From the NCBI GenBank assembly GCA_038110535.1, contig JAYNJW010000003.1, positions 1-64,000 of the forward strand: a stretch of DNA of 64,000 bases, given 5' to 3'. The stretch's first letter is position 1; every line of letters starts with the position of its first letter. Origin of the DNA: Chordibacter sp038110535. Its GTDB lineage: Bacteria; Verrucomicrobiota; Verrucomicrobiia; Opitutales; Seribacteraceae. Below the pieces are notes generated by a model. The model saw nothing but the letters and a program-made list of their open reading frames with translations. It searched no databases and had not been told where the DNA came from. Positions 16,380 to 26,176 of the stretch are shown in pieces. The position numbers and the translations under genes were made by a program.

Positions 16380-17488
16380 ATCTTGATTTTGTAAAATTAC
16401 TGGTTCAAAGACTGCTACAAGACATTAAGAATGATCACAAAAATAACTGGGACACTATCCGTTTTGGGAAGGAACCAAAAGATAAAGGAAAACAAAAAAG
16501 AATTTTAAATATCCTCAACAAACGTAATTACATTCATGAAGAACAATCAAAATACGCCATCAATCTTGCTTTTTCTGTTCTTGGAGATGAATTGTTAAAT
16601 CTAGCTGTAGCTTACTCACATCTTCATGACGACTGTTCCAAAGATTGTTTAATTGAGGTAATTACATTTCGTATTTTAGGGCATCGAAAGACAAAGCTAA
16701 GAAATAATAATCATCAGTTACGGAGCTTAAAAGATGAGGTTCAGTCTACTGCTGAAAAGTCTGATTTCATCATATCCAATTTTAACGGCAGAAAATCATA
16801 CTTGCATAAATTTGAATACAAAAAAGAACCTATTCAATTGTATCTGCCCGAGCTTGGACCATTAAACCCTTTCTACTTAAAGCAATATCACTGTGAAAAA
16901 GAAAACGGGGATTGGATTTCTCCTTCCGAAGGTGATGTGGTTATTGATTGTGGAGGTTGCTGGGGAGATACTCCATTGGAGTTCGCTGCAAGTGTCGGTC
17001 GAAAAGGAAAAGTTTTCGTTTTCGAATACATTCCTAATAACCTACAAATTCTCGAGAAGAACCTTTCCCTGAATCAAGGACTAAAAAATCGAATCGAGGT
17101 TATCCCTCATCCAGTTTGGGAATCTTCCGGTATCTCATTCGCTGTGGAAGATAGTGGGCCGGCTAGCAAAATTTCCCGTAATAATTTCTCTTCTGATGAA
17201 CAATCAGTAACTACTCTTTCCATCGATGACTTAATAGAATCTGAAAAAATTACAGATATAGACTTTATCAAGATGGATATCGAAGGAGCCGAGTTAAATG
17301 CCTTGAAAGGTGCCTTAACAACCATACAAAAATTTAAACCAAAACTCGCAATCTCCGTTTACCATTCTTTAGAGGAATACTCCTCCATTCTTCTATGGCT
17401 TCGCGACTTAAATCTTGGATATAAATTTTACCTGAGACACTTTACGATTCACGCTGAGGAAACAATCTTGTTTGCAATTACAAATTGA
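16376..17488 (+). CDS. FkbM-family methyltransferase with N-terminal extension
   Basis: A 370-residue protein with the FkbM methyltransferase domain in its second half (about residues 175-365): VVIDCGGCWGDTPLEFA, KVFVFEYIPNN and FIKMDIEGAELNALKGA. The first 150 residues are charged, helical and unassigned; longer FkbM proteins with such extensions occur in polysaccharide clusters. The start ATG 16376 is in an ATGA overlap with the aminotransferase, and the end is in a TTGA overlap with the acetyltransferase. It probably O-methylates a sugar in the glycan. Confidence 0.84.
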   Translation: MNLDFVKLLVQRLLQDIKNDHKNNWDTIRFGKEPKDKGKQKRILNILNKRNYIHEEQSKYAINLAFSVLGDELLNLAVAYSHLHDDCSKDCLIEVITFRILGHRKTKLRNNNHQLRSLKDEVQSTAEKSDFIISNFNGRKSYLHKFEYKKEPIQLYLPELGPLNPFYLKQYHCEKENGDWISPSEGDVVIDCGGCWGDTPLEFAASVGRKGKVFVFEYIPNNLQILEKNLSLNQGLKNRIEVIPHPVWESSGISFAVEDSGPASKISRNNFSSDEQSVTTLSIDDLIESEKITDIDFIKMDIEGAELNALKGALTTIQKFKPKLAISVYHSLEEYSSILLWLRDLNLGYKFYLRHFTIHAEETILFAITN

Positions 17489-18093
17489 AATTAAACAAAA
17501 ATAAAATTCTCTTTGCTGGAAATGGTGGGCACTGCAAAGAGCTAAAATCCATCTACTTTGAAAAAGATGAGATGGATTTTCTTTATTTTGTGACAAATAT
17601 AAAATATGCAAAAAATAATTCCTCATACATCCATGAGACGGAAGACATACTCAAGGTCCTCGAATTAAATCCTTTTTTTGTGCTCGCTACCGGCGGATCT
17701 AAGTTACGATATAAATTCTATAATAAACTCACCAAATTGGGTGGTATTGCAAATACTGTGATATCTAAAACAAGCATAGTTAATACTGATAAAAGTAACT
17801 TAGGCTATGGTTTAAATATAATGGACTTTGTTTATCTAGGACCCAATTCATCGGTAGGAACTGGCTCATTAATAAACACCTCATGTAGTATTCACCATGA
17901 TTCAAAAGTTGGGGAGTTTGTTGAGATTGCACCTGGTGCAAGAATTCTTGGAGGTGCAAAAATCGGCAATCAATGCCTCATTGGCACTAATTCTGTAATT
18001 TTTCCAAATGTCAGCATTGGAGAAAACTCTAAAATTGGGGCTGGTGTTGTGGTTAAAAAAGATATTCCTGCTGATAGCATAATTACATCTTAA
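17485..18093 (+). CDS. NeuD/PglD-family sugar O/N-acyltransferase
   Basis: A 202-residue left-handed beta-helix acyltransferase. It has an N-terminal Rossmann-like domain (KILFAGNGGHCKEL), then hexapeptide repeats (GLNIMDFVYLGPNSSVGTGS onward) with the catalytic His in SIHHDSKVGEFVEIAPGA and IGTNSVIFPNVSIG. PglD and NeuD acetylate amino sugars using acetyl-CoA. With the VioA-like aminotransferase two genes upstream it would complete a 4-acetamido sugar; this pathway link is inference. The start TTG 17485 overlaps the previous stop (TTGA). Confidence 0.88.
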   Translation: MKLNKNKILFAGNGGHCKELKSIYFEKDEMDFLYFVTNIKYAKNNSSYIHETEDILKVLELNPFFVLATGGSKLRYKFYNKLTKLGGIANTVISKTSIVNTDKSNLGYGLNIMDFVYLGPNSSVGTGSLINTSCSIHHDSKVGEFVEIAPGARILGGAKIGNQCLIGTNSVIFPNVSIGENSKIGAGVVVKKDIPADSIITS

Positions 18094-18094
18094 T

Positions 18095-19018
18095 TTGTCT
18101 AATAATAACCAGTTAGTTGATGTTTGTATAATTACCTACAACCAAGATCATTTTATCAATGAGTGCGTAACCAGTACTTTCAATCAAAATACTAATAGTA
18201 AAGTAAAGATTCATGTTTATGACGATGCATCAGGCGACCAAACCTTTGACCGATTAAAAAAATTAACACCAAGCTCGAAAAACATATCCCTAAAAATAAA
18301 TCAAAACCCACGCAACCTTGGTGTTTCTGCAAACTTCCATCAGGCAATTAAGCAAACTGCATCTGAATATATTGCTATACTAGAAGGGGATGATTACTGG
18401 ATCGATCCTTGCAAACTGGAGTTACAAATAAAAGCCATGGAAGAAAATCCTGAAGCATCTTTTTGCTTCACTGATGTGTGGGTAGAGAAGAATGGTAAAA
18501 GAGGAGATATTCACCCAAATGTCGGCGGTAAAACAAGAATTTTCAATGCAATTGATCTAGCAGATAAAACAGGAAGTATCGCCCAAACTTGCACACTATT
18601 AATAAGGNNNNNNNNNNTTCAAGATCTCCCAGATTGGGTACTAAATTCATATACTTTGGATTGGTGTCTCCAAATCTTTCTGGCAAACCAAGGACCAGCA
18701 ATATACATACCTCAGACAACTGCGGTTTATCGAATACATGATCAAGGAGTTTGGTCAAAACTCGATGCTTTTGAAGGTTGGCGTAAAAATCTAAAATTCT
18801 ACGAAACTGTTATAGATAAATTTCATAAAAGAAATGAAAGAAAAAGAATTAAAAAACGAATATATTCGCTCCTTTTCGATGCTTTAGAATTTGCTAATAT
18901 TCAGGCCAAAAAGGATGAAATCAGATTTTGGCTCTCACTGAAACTCAAGAGATTTTCATTCTTTCCGATTCTCCAGACTCTTCATTCTTTTAGGCTTCTT
19001 GCTTTTTTAAAATTATAA
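18095..19018 (+). CDS. Family 2 glycosyltransferase, interrupted by a 10-N assembly gap
   Basis: A GT-A fold transferase of about 307 residues: VDVCIITYNQDHFINECV at the N-terminus, HVYDDASGDQT, and the DxD-like metal site in LEGDDYWIDP. A run of 10 N at 18608-18617 falls after the central domain, but the same frame continues with DLPDWVLNSYTLDWCLQ, as expected for this subfamily, so few residues are missing. The start TTG 18095 follows the previous stop at once. A 47-bp spacer follows, one of the longest in the operon. Confidence 0.84.
   Translation: MSNNNQLVDVCIITYNQDHFINECVTSTFNQNTNSKVKIHVYDDASGDQTFDRLKKLTPSSKNISLKINQNPRNLGVSANFHQAIKQTASEYIAILEGDDYWIDPCKLELQIKAMEENPEASFCFTDVWVEKNGKRGDIHPNVGGKTRIFNAIDLADKTGSIAQTCTLLIRXXXXQDLPDWVLNSYTLDWCLQIFLANQGPAIYIPQTTAVYRIHDQGVWSKLDAFEGWRKNLKFYETVIDKFHKRNERKRIKKRIYSLLFDALEFANIQAKKDEIRFWLSLKLKRFSFFPILQTLHSFRLLAFLKL
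18608..18617. other. Assembly gap (10 N)
   Basis: Ten unknown bases inside a family 2 glycosyltransferase gene. The frame is kept on both sides if the gap really is 10 bases plus the flanks, but such gaps usually have a nominal length. Confidence 0.97.
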
Positions 19019-19065
19019 ATATCGGTCGAGAAAATCTTTCTGCCTCGCATTAATATTTAGTCTTA

Positions 19066-19470
19066 ATGATTGAAGAGATTAATATAAATGATGAGTTACT
19101 CGCAATTATTGTAAGAGCCTCATTTCATGAGGAGGGCATTAAATTTTTCACCCCTAATCAATTTTCTCAGCAGTTGGCTTACATGAGTCATAAAAAGGGA
19201 AAAGAAATAACACCTCACATTCACAGATCAGTTAAAAGAGAAGTTCTTTTTACCCAAGAAACTCTCTTCATCAGGAAAGGAAAACTCCAAGTTGATTTTT
19301 ATCGCGAAGATCAAACTTTCATCGAAAGCAGAATTTTGGAGCGAGGCGATGTAATTCTTTTAATAAAAGGCGGACATGGATTTAAGGTATTGGAAGACTT
19401 GGAAATGTTTGAGGTCAAACAAGGTCCGTATGCCGGTGACGAAGATAAGATTAAATTTATTCCTCAGTAA
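19066..19470 (+). CDS. Cupin-fold protein
   Basis: A 134-residue single-domain cupin: ITPHIHRSVKREVLFTQ supplies two metal-type histidines, ETLFIRKGKLQVDFY and ERGDVILLIKGGHGFKVLED give the second motif. The length is like dTDP-hexose 3,4-ketoisomerases (FdtA/QdtA), but the HAH-type signature and catalytic region of that family are not evident, so I do not assign that function. It is followed directly by a methyltransferase (stop codon abutting GTG) and a perosamine-synthase-like aminotransferase, which suggests a shared sugar pathway. Confidence 0.72.
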   Translation: MIEEININDELLAIIVRASFHEEGIKFFTPNQFSQQLAYMSHKKGKEITPHIHRSVKREVLFTQETLFIRKGKLQVDFYREDQTFIESRILERGDVILLIKGGHGFKVLEDLEMFEVKQGPYAGDEDKIKFIPQ

Positions 19471-20232
19471 GTGGTCTTCGAAAAATACGCTCAGTACTAT
19501 GACTTGCTCTACCAAGACAAAAACTACCAGTCAGAAACTGACTTTATTCTAAGCTTACTCAATAAATACCACCCCGAATGCGAAAAGATTCTAGAGTTTG
19601 GATCGGGCAGTGGAATACATGGCAGGTTACTGGCAAATGCAGGTCTTAAAGTAAGCGGTATCGAGATAAGTCAGCAAATGATCAATCTTGGGCTATCCTC
19701 AATCCAAAGAAATGATCAAAATACCAATTTCTCCTGTACGCTAGGAGATTGCACAAGTACTTTTATCGGGGATCACTTTGAGGCAGTAATCAGTCTCTTC
19801 CATGTTTTGAGTTACCAAACTTCTGACGAAAAGGTCATCGCCATGCTCAAAAATGCTCACAAGCAATTGATACCGGGTGGAATATTTATCTTCGATTATT
19901 GGTACGCTCCGGCTGTTTGGAATATTGGTCCTGCCTTAAGGATAAAACGAGTCACAAACGAAGAACTGGCGATTACCAGAATTGCAGATCCCGAATGCTT
20001 CCTGCGTCAAAATTTGATTAAAGTAAACTACCAAACTTTTATAAAAGATTTAAAAACTAACCACATTTCCGAGATTCAGGAAACTCATGAAATGCGAGCA
20101 TTTACAACGGAAGAAATCGGAGATTTTGCAAATCAAACTGGTTTCAGAGTAGTACAGTCCGCAGAATGGATGACAGGTTGTATTCCTAGTACAGAAACAT
20201 GGGGAATTTTCACAATTTTGCAGAAGATCTAA
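19471..20232 (+). CDS. Class I SAM-dependent methyltransferase
   Basis: A 253-residue methyltransferase: YDLLYQDKNY, KILEFGSGSGIHGRLLA (SAM loop), VSGIEISQQMI (acidic motif), AVISLFHVLSY, and KQLIPGGIFIFDYWY. The domain resembles small-molecule methyltransferases found next to deoxysugar genes. The GTG start at 19471 directly abuts the cupin stop codon. The substrate is probably a nucleotide-linked sugar or glycan, but nothing in the sequence fixes it. Confidence 0.85.
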   Translation: MVFEKYAQYYDLLYQDKNYQSETDFILSLLNKYHPECEKILEFGSGSGIHGRLLANAGLKVSGIEISQQMINLGLSSIQRNDQNTNFSCTLGDCTSTFIGDHFEAVISLFHVLSYQTSDEKVIAMLKNAHKQLIPGGIFIFDYWYAPAVWNIGPALRIKRVTNEELAITRIADPECFLRQNLIKVNYQTFIKDLKTNHISEIQETHEMRAFTTEEIGDFANQTGFRVVQSAEWMTGCIPSTETWGIFTILQKI

Positions 20233-20239
20233 TTACAAT

Positions 20240-21352
20240 CTGAGAGAATTCATTCCAGTAAACGAACCGGATTTAAGCGGGAACGAAGGAAAATACCTTC
20301 AGCAGTGCATAGATACTGGATGGATCTCCTCCGAAGGTCCTTTTGTTGAAAGACTTGAAACAGGAATATGCAAACTAACTGGAAGAAATCACGCCTTTGC
20401 AGTTTGCAACGGCTCTGCTGCATTAGAATTAGCAGTTCAGGCTATCGGAATAAAACCCGGAGACGAAGTAATCATGCCCGCATTCACTATCATTTCTTGT
20501 GCCCTTGCTGTAGTCCGTGCAGGTGCCGTTCCTGTATATGTCGATTCAGACCCTCAGACCTGGAATATGCAAGTTAGCCAAATTGAGAAATTAATCACAG
20601 AAAAAACAACCGCAATCATGGCGGTTCATATCTATGGAATAACTGTAGACATGGATCCCCTTCTTGCAATCGCAAGAAGGTACAACTTAAAGGTAATTGA
20701 GGATGCCGCCGAAGTTATTGGCCAGACATATAAAGGTAGACCATGTGGCAGTTTTGGCGACATCAGCACATTTAGTTTTTACCCTAATAAGCATATTACT
20801 ACTGGAGAAGGAGGAATGGTTTTAACTGACCAGCCAGAGATAGCTGAAAGATGCAAATCTATGAGAAACCTTTGCTTTGGAACCAAAGACAGATTTAAAC
20901 ATGAATTGATGGGTTGGAATTTTCGCATGAGCAACCTTCAAGCGGCTGTTGGTGTTGCTCAACTAGAGAGGTTAAGTGAGACGATTGAGAAGAAACTTTC
21001 TGTAGGAAGATTATACCTAGATTTTTTAGCTGGGCTTGATGACTTCCTGCTACCTCCTCTCAAAAATGACTTTTGCAGAAATATCTTTTGGGTATTTGGC
21101 TTAGTTTCCCAGAAACATAAAAAGAGTGCTGGATGGTGGATGAATGAACTTTTTAAAAAAGGAATAGGAACACGTCCTTTCTTTCACCCCTTAGACGATC
21201 AACCTGCCCTTCAGCCTAGAAAAATTCAGCAGAAGTTGCCCAACGCCAAAATACTTTCAACCTTCGGTTTTTATCTTCCAAGTGGAGTAACCTTGAGAGA
21301 AAATCAAATTAAAAGGGTATCTGATACCTTGATTGAACTTTGTAAATCTTGA
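20240..21352 (+). CDS. DegT-family aminotransferase (perosamine synthase-like), non-canonical start
   Basis: A PLP aminotransferase of about 370 residues. IPVNEPDLSGNE and TGWISSEGPFVERLE at the N-terminus, VCNGSAALELA, EDAAEVIGQTYKG, and catalytic Lys184 in FYPNKHITTGEGG together resemble GDP-perosamine synthase and similar 4-aminotransferases. The first usual start codon is ATG 20474, which would remove nearly 80 conserved residues. The frame is open from 20174 without ATG, GTG or TTG, and CTG 20240 directly precedes the conserved REFIPVNEP. Probable role: amination of a 4-keto-6-deoxyhexose. Confidence 0.87.
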   Translation: MREFIPVNEPDLSGNEGKYLQQCIDTGWISSEGPFVERLETGICKLTGRNHAFAVCNGSAALELAVQAIGIKPGDEVIMPAFTIISCALAVVRAGAVPVYVDSDPQTWNMQVSQIEKLITEKTTAIMAVHIYGITVDMDPLLAIARRYNLKVIEDAAEVIGQTYKGRPCGSFGDISTFSFYPNKHITTGEGGMVLTDQPEIAERCKSMRNLCFGTKDRFKHELMGWNFRMSNLQAAVGVAQLERLSETIEKKLSVGRLYLDFLAGLDDFLLPPLKNDFCRNIFWVFGLVSQKHKKSAGWWMNELFKKGIGTRPFFHPLDDQPALQPRKIQQKLPNAKILSTFGFYLPSGVTLRENQIKRVSDTLIELCKS

Positions 21353-22425
21353 AAACACGGAAAGTATTGTCTCTAATCCTTTGCTCTCGCAACGACTCTT
21401 ACATGGGTAATTCTAGATGGCGCTTGGAAACATCCATCAACCTGGCACTGTTTAATGCCCAAAGAGCAAACTTTCTAGAGGATTTAGAAATCATAGTTTC
21501 AGATTGGGGAAGCGAAATTCCATTACGAGATGTGCTTCAACTTGTACCAGAGGCAGTAGGCAGAGTTAAATTTATACATACGCCAAATGATATCGCCATC
21601 ATTGAGCAAAAGGACAGTAAATTTCCTGAAGTCATTGCTTTGAATGCGGCAGCCAGGCGTGCATCTGGTGAATATATTGGCAGAATCGATAACGATACAG
21701 TTGTGGGTGCAGAATTTTTTCGGAAATTTGCTAAACTTCACCAAAATAATCCAATTGATGAACTCGATTTAAAGGATTCTTTTCTCTTTGTTGAACGAAG
21801 GAGTGTGCCTTATCGTATTTCTCGATTATCTCTTCCGTTGTCTTTGATCTCAGTTTTTATAAAGATTTCTCGAATTTTCTTTAAAGTGGAGTCTGCAAAG
21901 GACTGGGGTAGAGAGTTTTGGTGGAGTCCCGTTGGAATTATGATGTTTCATCGTGATATATGGCAATCTACCCAAGGTTACGATGAAAAGTTGATCTACT
22001 GGGGATGGATGGAAGGGGACCTTGCCTTAAGATTGGGTCAAAAACATCAAGTGGTTGAATTTAGCAAACATGTTGGGCACGACTTCTATCACTTGGAACA
22101 TTATTCCAATCTGGTGGAATATAAGGACCGAAATGGAACTGCCACTCCTCGAAAAAAGAACCCTGTCATTACGGAAAACCTAAATTACAAAACTAATAAA
22201 CCGGATTGGGGACTTTTCGATCATGATCTTCATGCACATCCATATGAGCCAAAGGGTGATTCCAAAATTTCGGGAGTTTCTCTGCTCCCTGGATTAAAAT
22301 TGCTTTGGGGGTGCGGGCTATTGGCATTTGATTTCCTCACAGCATTCATTTCGGACTCCAAAAATTTACTTTGGTCTTCCTTTCGCATTTTTACGGGCAA
22401 AATTCGCCAAAAGGTTCTCGATTGA
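21349..22425 (+). CDS. GT-A glycosyltransferase (family 2/7C-like)
   Basis: A 358-residue glycosyltransferase. SLILCSRNDSYMGNSRWRLE begins the nucleotide-binding domain, the metal site is in YIGRIDNDTVVG, and FWWSPVGIMMFHRDIW with KLIYWGWMEGDLALRLG matches the galactosyltransferase-type C-terminal region in which W-G-x-E/G-D contacts the acceptor. A hydrophobic segment near residues 308-328 may associate with the membrane. The start TTG 21349 overlaps the aminotransferase stop (TTGA). Confidence 0.82.
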   Translation: MKTRKVLSLILCSRNDSYMGNSRWRLETSINLALFNAQRANFLEDLEIIVSDWGSEIPLRDVLQLVPEAVGRVKFIHTPNDIAIIEQKDSKFPEVIALNAAARRASGEYIGRIDNDTVVGAEFFRKFAKLHQNNPIDELDLKDSFLFVERRSVPYRISRLSLPLSLISVFIKISRIFFKVESAKDWGREFWWSPVGIMMFHRDIWQSTQGYDEKLIYWGWMEGDLALRLGQKHQVVEFSKHVGHDFYHLEHYSNLVEYKDRNGTATPRKKNPVITENLNYKTNKPDWGLFDHDLHAHPYEPKGDSKISGVSLLPGLKLLWGCGLLAFDFLTAFISDSKNLLWSSFRIFTGKIRQKVLD

Positions 22426-23222
22426 TTTTATCTCCACTGATTCGAAGAATTTTCAAGGATAGTTTCCTGGATTCTGTTAAAGGGATTTACGATTCAAATC
22501 TTAGAAACGAGAAGTCCATTAGGAATCTCCCAAGATTCACAGAATATCATACAACACTTGATCATTACTCTGTTTCTTTTCCGGATGCCCAATCCTTTTT
22601 GTCCATGCGGGATGAAATCTGGTATAATCAAAGTTATTTTTTCGAATGCGGTACAAAATGTCCTTACATCATTGATTGTGGAAGTAACATAGGTTTGAGC
22701 ATACTTTACTTCAAACAACTTTTCCCAAACTCACATATCCTAGCTTTTGAACCTGACCCTATTCTTTGTAAGTATTTAAATCAGAATGTAAGAGCCAACG
22801 ATTTAACCGAAATTGAAATTTTACCTAAAGCTGTCTGGTCTTCTAACACTACACTACCCTTTTTATCTGACGGTGCAGATGGAGGAAGGGTTTCATCAGG
22901 CTCAAAAAGGATTTCCGTTGAGGCAGTAATGCTCAACCAATTTCTTGATCGGAATGTTGATTTTCTCAAAATAGATATCGAAGGAAATGAATTAGAGGTT
23001 TTAAAATCATGTTCTGATAGTCTCAAAAATGTAAGTAAAATCTTCCTCGAATATCATTCATTCAAGGATTCCAACCAACAGCTAAGTGATTTACTCAAAA
23101 TACTGGAGGATAACCACTTCCGGTACTTCTTAAATTCAGCAACCCAAAGAACCAAGCCATTTGTTTTCAAATCGAACGATGTGATGGACTTGCAAGTTAA
23201 CATCTATGCTTGGAAGAGTTAG
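22422..23222 (+). CDS. FkbM-family methyltransferase
   Basis: A 266-residue FkbM methyltransferase: YIIDCGSNIGLSILYFKQL (SAM loop), ILAFEPDPIL, and FLKIDIEGNELEVLKSC. I place the start at TTG 22422, in a TTGA overlap like its neighbours, rather than at TTG 22371, which would add 17 residues of out-of-family sequence overlapping the upstream gene by 55 bp. Its 3' end overlaps the next methyltransferase by 17 bp. It probably methylates a sugar hydroxyl. Confidence 0.86.
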   Translation: MILSPLIRRIFKDSFLDSVKGIYDSNLRNEKSIRNLPRFTEYHTTLDHYSVSFPDAQSFLSMRDEIWYNQSYFFECGTKCPYIIDCGSNIGLSILYFKQLFPNSHILAFEPDPILCKYLNQNVRANDLTEIEILPKAVWSSNTTLPFLSDGADGGRVSSGSKRISVEAVMLNQFLDRNVDFLKIDIEGNELEVLKSCSDSLKNVSKIFLEYHSFKDSNQQLSDLLKILEDNHFRYFLNSATQRTKPFVFKSNDVMDLQVNIYAWKS

Positions 23223-23898
23223 AGAACTTAAAAAAGCTACGAGTGCGTTTCTAGCCCTAAATAAAATAAGATTTGGTTCACTTCGGACAATAAACCCGGT
23301 CGATCGGGACTTTGGATTTAATTTAGGAACACCTATTGATAGGTATTACATCGAGAATTTTATCAGAGAGCACAGGCATTTGATTCAAGGAGAGGTATTG
23401 GAAGTTGGCGAAGATAGCTACACTTCTAAATATGCTCGAGGAGAGCATCGTTTAACCGTTTTAAATGTGGTTGATAAACCAGGTTGTTTAAAAGGTGATT
23501 TGGAGAGTGGCAATGGTATACCTGAGAATGCTTTCGACTGCGTAATTATGACACAAACTCTCCCGTTTATCTATGATGTAAAATCAGCAGTTTTTCATGT
23601 GCATAAAATGCTCAAACCAGGTGGTCATCTTCTCGCCACAAATCCATGCATAAGCCAAATATCTCGATTTGATATGGATAGATGGGGCGATTACTGGCGA
23701 TTTACTCCTCTCTCCATTATGCGACTCTTGGAAAATTATTTTCCGAAGGATAATATTAAAATAGATGCACATGGAAATTCGCTCACTGCAACTTGCTTTA
23801 TTCAGGGTATTCCCTGTGAAAAACTTAGTCCCCGAGAACTCGATCACGCAGATCAGGACTACCCTGTAACCATTACCACATTAGCTCAAAAAGCCTAG
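23206..23898 (+). CDS. Class I SAM-dependent methyltransferase
   Basis: A 230-residue methyltransferase-type protein. It carries FNLGTPIDRYYIENFI and GEVLEVGEDSYTSKY, a degenerate but family-typical SAM region; then PENAFDCVIMTQTLPFIYDV, KMLKPGGHLLATNP and DYWRFTPLSIMRLLE. This variant, with GTPIDRYYIE ahead of the SAM fold, is common in polysaccharide clusters next to glycosyltransferases and deacetylases. Start ATG 23206; the stop codon shares one base with the GTG of the next gene. Confidence 0.85.
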   Translation: MLGRVRELKKATSAFLALNKIRFGSLRTINPVDRDFGFNLGTPIDRYYIENFIREHRHLIQGEVLEVGEDSYTSKYARGEHRLTVLNVVDKPGCLKGDLESGNGIPENAFDCVIMTQTLPFIYDVKSAVFHVHKMLKPGGHLLATNPCISQISRFDMDRWGDYWRFTPLSIMRLLENYFPKDNIKIDAHGNSLTATCFIQGIPCEKLSPRELDHADQDYPVTITTLAQKA

Positions 23899-24834
23899 TG
23901 TTCTTAACGAGAGCATTTAAACAGTTCCTGAAGCGTTCCTTTCCTTCCAGTAAAACTCTTAATGGGTGTGCCGTGCTTCTATATCATAGAGTATTTAAGC
24001 CTACAATTGATTCTCAGTTACTTTCAGTGCATCCGGAAAACTTTGAGCAACACCTGATCTTTCTTAAAGAGAACTATGAATTGATTTCTACCCAGACGCT
24101 CAAAGAAAGAATTATAACTAAAAATCTTTCTAACCGCTCCATATGCCTAACCTTTGATGATGGATATTATGATAATTTCAGTGAGGCATTACCTATCTTG
24201 GAGAAATATCAAATACCTGCCACAATCTTTGTTTGCACTGGTAATATTGGTACTGAAAATGAATTCTGGTGGGACATGTTGGAAAATCTTCTTCTAGCAA
24301 ATAAAGAAAAATATTTAACATGGAACGCCCTATCGGATGTACGGGATGAAGTATTGGATCGGTACCTTAATCTTCAGGAAGGTTTAAAGACCCTCAATGT
24401 TCATGACCGTATGGCTATCTTTCAGCNNNNNNNNNNATCAAGAACCTAGAAAGAACTATCGTTCCCTAAACTCAGAGGAGTTAAAGAAACTCGAGTCCTC
24501 ACCCCTGATTACGCTTGGTTCCCATACTCAAAATCATTACTCACTTGGTAAAATCGAGTTTGCCAGAGCCCAGGAAGAAATTTGCACCAGTACAAGGGAG
24601 ATAAGAAATTACACGACATCCAGGCATTTGCCTTTTTCTTATCCATTCGGAGGATCTTCGGACTGCAGAGAAGATCTTGAAGAAGTTTTTGCAAATGAGG
24701 GAATTGATGCAGTTTTCCTTAATCAATTCGGCATTGCTAACCATGATACAAATATTCGTGAAATACCGAGAGTTCTGGTGCGAAATTTAAATCAGTCAGA
24801 GTTCAAAACGCACCTTGAAGGTTTGTGGAACTGA
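23898..24834 (+). CDS. Polysaccharide deacetylase (NodB homology), interrupted by a 10-N gap
   Basis: A carbohydrate esterase family 4 protein of about 311 residues. The N-terminal half has CAVLLYHRVF and the metal-binding LTFDDGYYDN with Asp87-Asp88; after the gap come SHTQNH (metal His pair) and LPFSYPFGG. The 10 N at 24427-24436 break the frame (the two halves lie in different phases), so I join them as one gene with a gap of unknown true length. It starts at GTG 23898 and overlaps the next gene by 10 bp. It probably removes N-acetyl groups from the glycan or its lipid-linked precursor. Confidence 0.85.
24427..24436. other. Assembly gap (10 N)
   Basis: Ten unknown bases inside the polysaccharide deacetylase gene; the coding phase differs across it, so the true gap length is not a match to 10. 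Confidence 0.97.
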
Positions 24835-26165
24835 ATAATCTGGCATTTATTAATTACACTGCCTCAGGAGGCGGCGCGGGGAGAATCTGCTCTCTTTTGC
24901 ATCAAGCATTTAATGGTTCTTTCTTGTACAATAAGTTCGAGCAAGATTTGGACAAAGGAATTGTCAAAATCGATAATTTTAGATTCAGGAACCAGTTTCA
25001 TAAAACCATCAAATATCTGCTCGATTTATCCCTGAACAAAAGATGGCCATACATCCCTAGAGTTTTCAGTTTTATTTTGAACTATTTATCCGAGCCTTTG
25101 CGAAGAATAAACATTCAATTGGGGAAAGAGGACTTTTGTTTCCCTGGGACATCATGTCCATCCAAGTTTTTGATAAAGAAACCTACCTTGGTTCATTTGC
25201 ACAACCCCTTCCCGGATTATTTTGATCTTCGATCTTTAAAGGTTTTATCAGAAAAATATCCTTTACTCATCACAGCCCATGATTGTTGGTTAATGACTGG
25301 TCATTGTGCTCATCCAATCGGTTGCCATCGATTTAAGACTGGTTGTGGGCATTGCCCAGATCTTAGCATTCCTCCTTCGATTTTAAGGGATCATACGAGA
25401 CAAAACTTGGATACAAAAATCAGGATCTACAATTCCTCCAAGATGTATCTCGCAACTCCATGTAATTGGCTCAAAGAAAAAATTCTCGAATCAAAAGTAG
25501 GTACTTTTTTTGAAGAGATTCGTGTTATTCCTAATGGAATTCAAACGGATCATTTCTTTCCAATCCCCAATAAAAAGGAACTTCGTAAAAAGTATGATTT
25601 GAGTACAAATGCTCTTATATTTTGTTTTGTAGGGAATCGGGTAACAGATAATCCATGGAAAGACTTTCAACTTATGTTGAAAAGTCTTGAGATTTTTTCC
25701 ATAAATCATCCTCGGAAAGTCATTTTTTTGTGCGTAGGAGAGGAAAGAGAAACAATCTCATTCCCTAACTTGGAATGCCGATTCATCAAGAGTACCAACG
25801 AAATAAAGGAACTTAACGAAATATATAATTGTGCAGATTATTATTTCCACTTGGCAAAAGCAGACACTTTCCCAAATACAATCTTAGAGGCACAGGCATG
25901 CGGACTTCCTGTATTTGCAAATCCCATCTGCGGAATTTCTGAACAAATACTTGATGGTAAAACGGGTTGGTTCCTACGAGATTCCTCCCCCGATGATATT
26001 GCCAGCAGAATTTCAGGATATTTGGAAGACTCCAACTATCCTGAAATGCAAAACAATTGTCGTTCCCATATAGAAAATAATTTTTCTGTAGAAAAAATGA
26101 TTTCATCCTATTCAGCATTCTATTCAGACATCTTAAAGTCTCGGTCTTTTAGTTCCCAAAATTAA
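24825..26165 (+). CDS. Family 4 glycosyltransferase (WcaC-like)
   Basis: A 446-residue GT-B retaining transferase. The N-terminal domain has YTASGGGAGRICSLLH and the cysteine-rich block HDCWLMTGHCAHPIGC with GCGHCP, characteristic of WcaC-like colanic-acid-type enzymes. The C-terminal domain has IPNGIQTDHF, CFVGNRVTDNPWKDF and the donor-binding ADTFPNTILEAQACGLPV. GTG 24825 is the likely start (10-bp overlap with the deacetylase). The donor is unknown. Confidence 0.9.
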   Translation: MELNNLAFINYTASGGGAGRICSLLHQAFNGSFLYNKFEQDLDKGIVKIDNFRFRNQFHKTIKYLLDLSLNKRWPYIPRVFSFILNYLSEPLRRINIQLGKEDFCFPGTSCPSKFLIKKPTLVHLHNPFPDYFDLRSLKVLSEKYPLLITAHDCWLMTGHCAHPIGCHRFKTGCGHCPDLSIPPSILRDHTRQNLDTKIRIYNSSKMYLATPCNWLKEKILESKVGTFFEEIRVIPNGIQTDHFFPIPNKKELRKKYDLSTNALIFCFVGNRVTDNPWKDFQLMLKSLEIFSINHPRKVIFLCVGEERETISFPNLECRFIKSTNEIKELNEIYNCADYYFHLAKADTFPNTILEAQACGLPVFANPICGISEQILDGKTGWFLRDSSPDDIASRISGYLEDSNYPEMQNNCRSHIENNFSVEKMISSYSAFYSDILKSRSFSSQN

Positions 26166-26176
26166 TTAGTTTTACT

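Noticed and set aside
19066..19470. Cupin as the missing dTDP-hexose 3,4-ketoisomerase (FdtA/QdtA)
   Set aside because: The length fits, but the HAH-type signature is not present and it lies 28 kb from the FdtB/FdtC pair.
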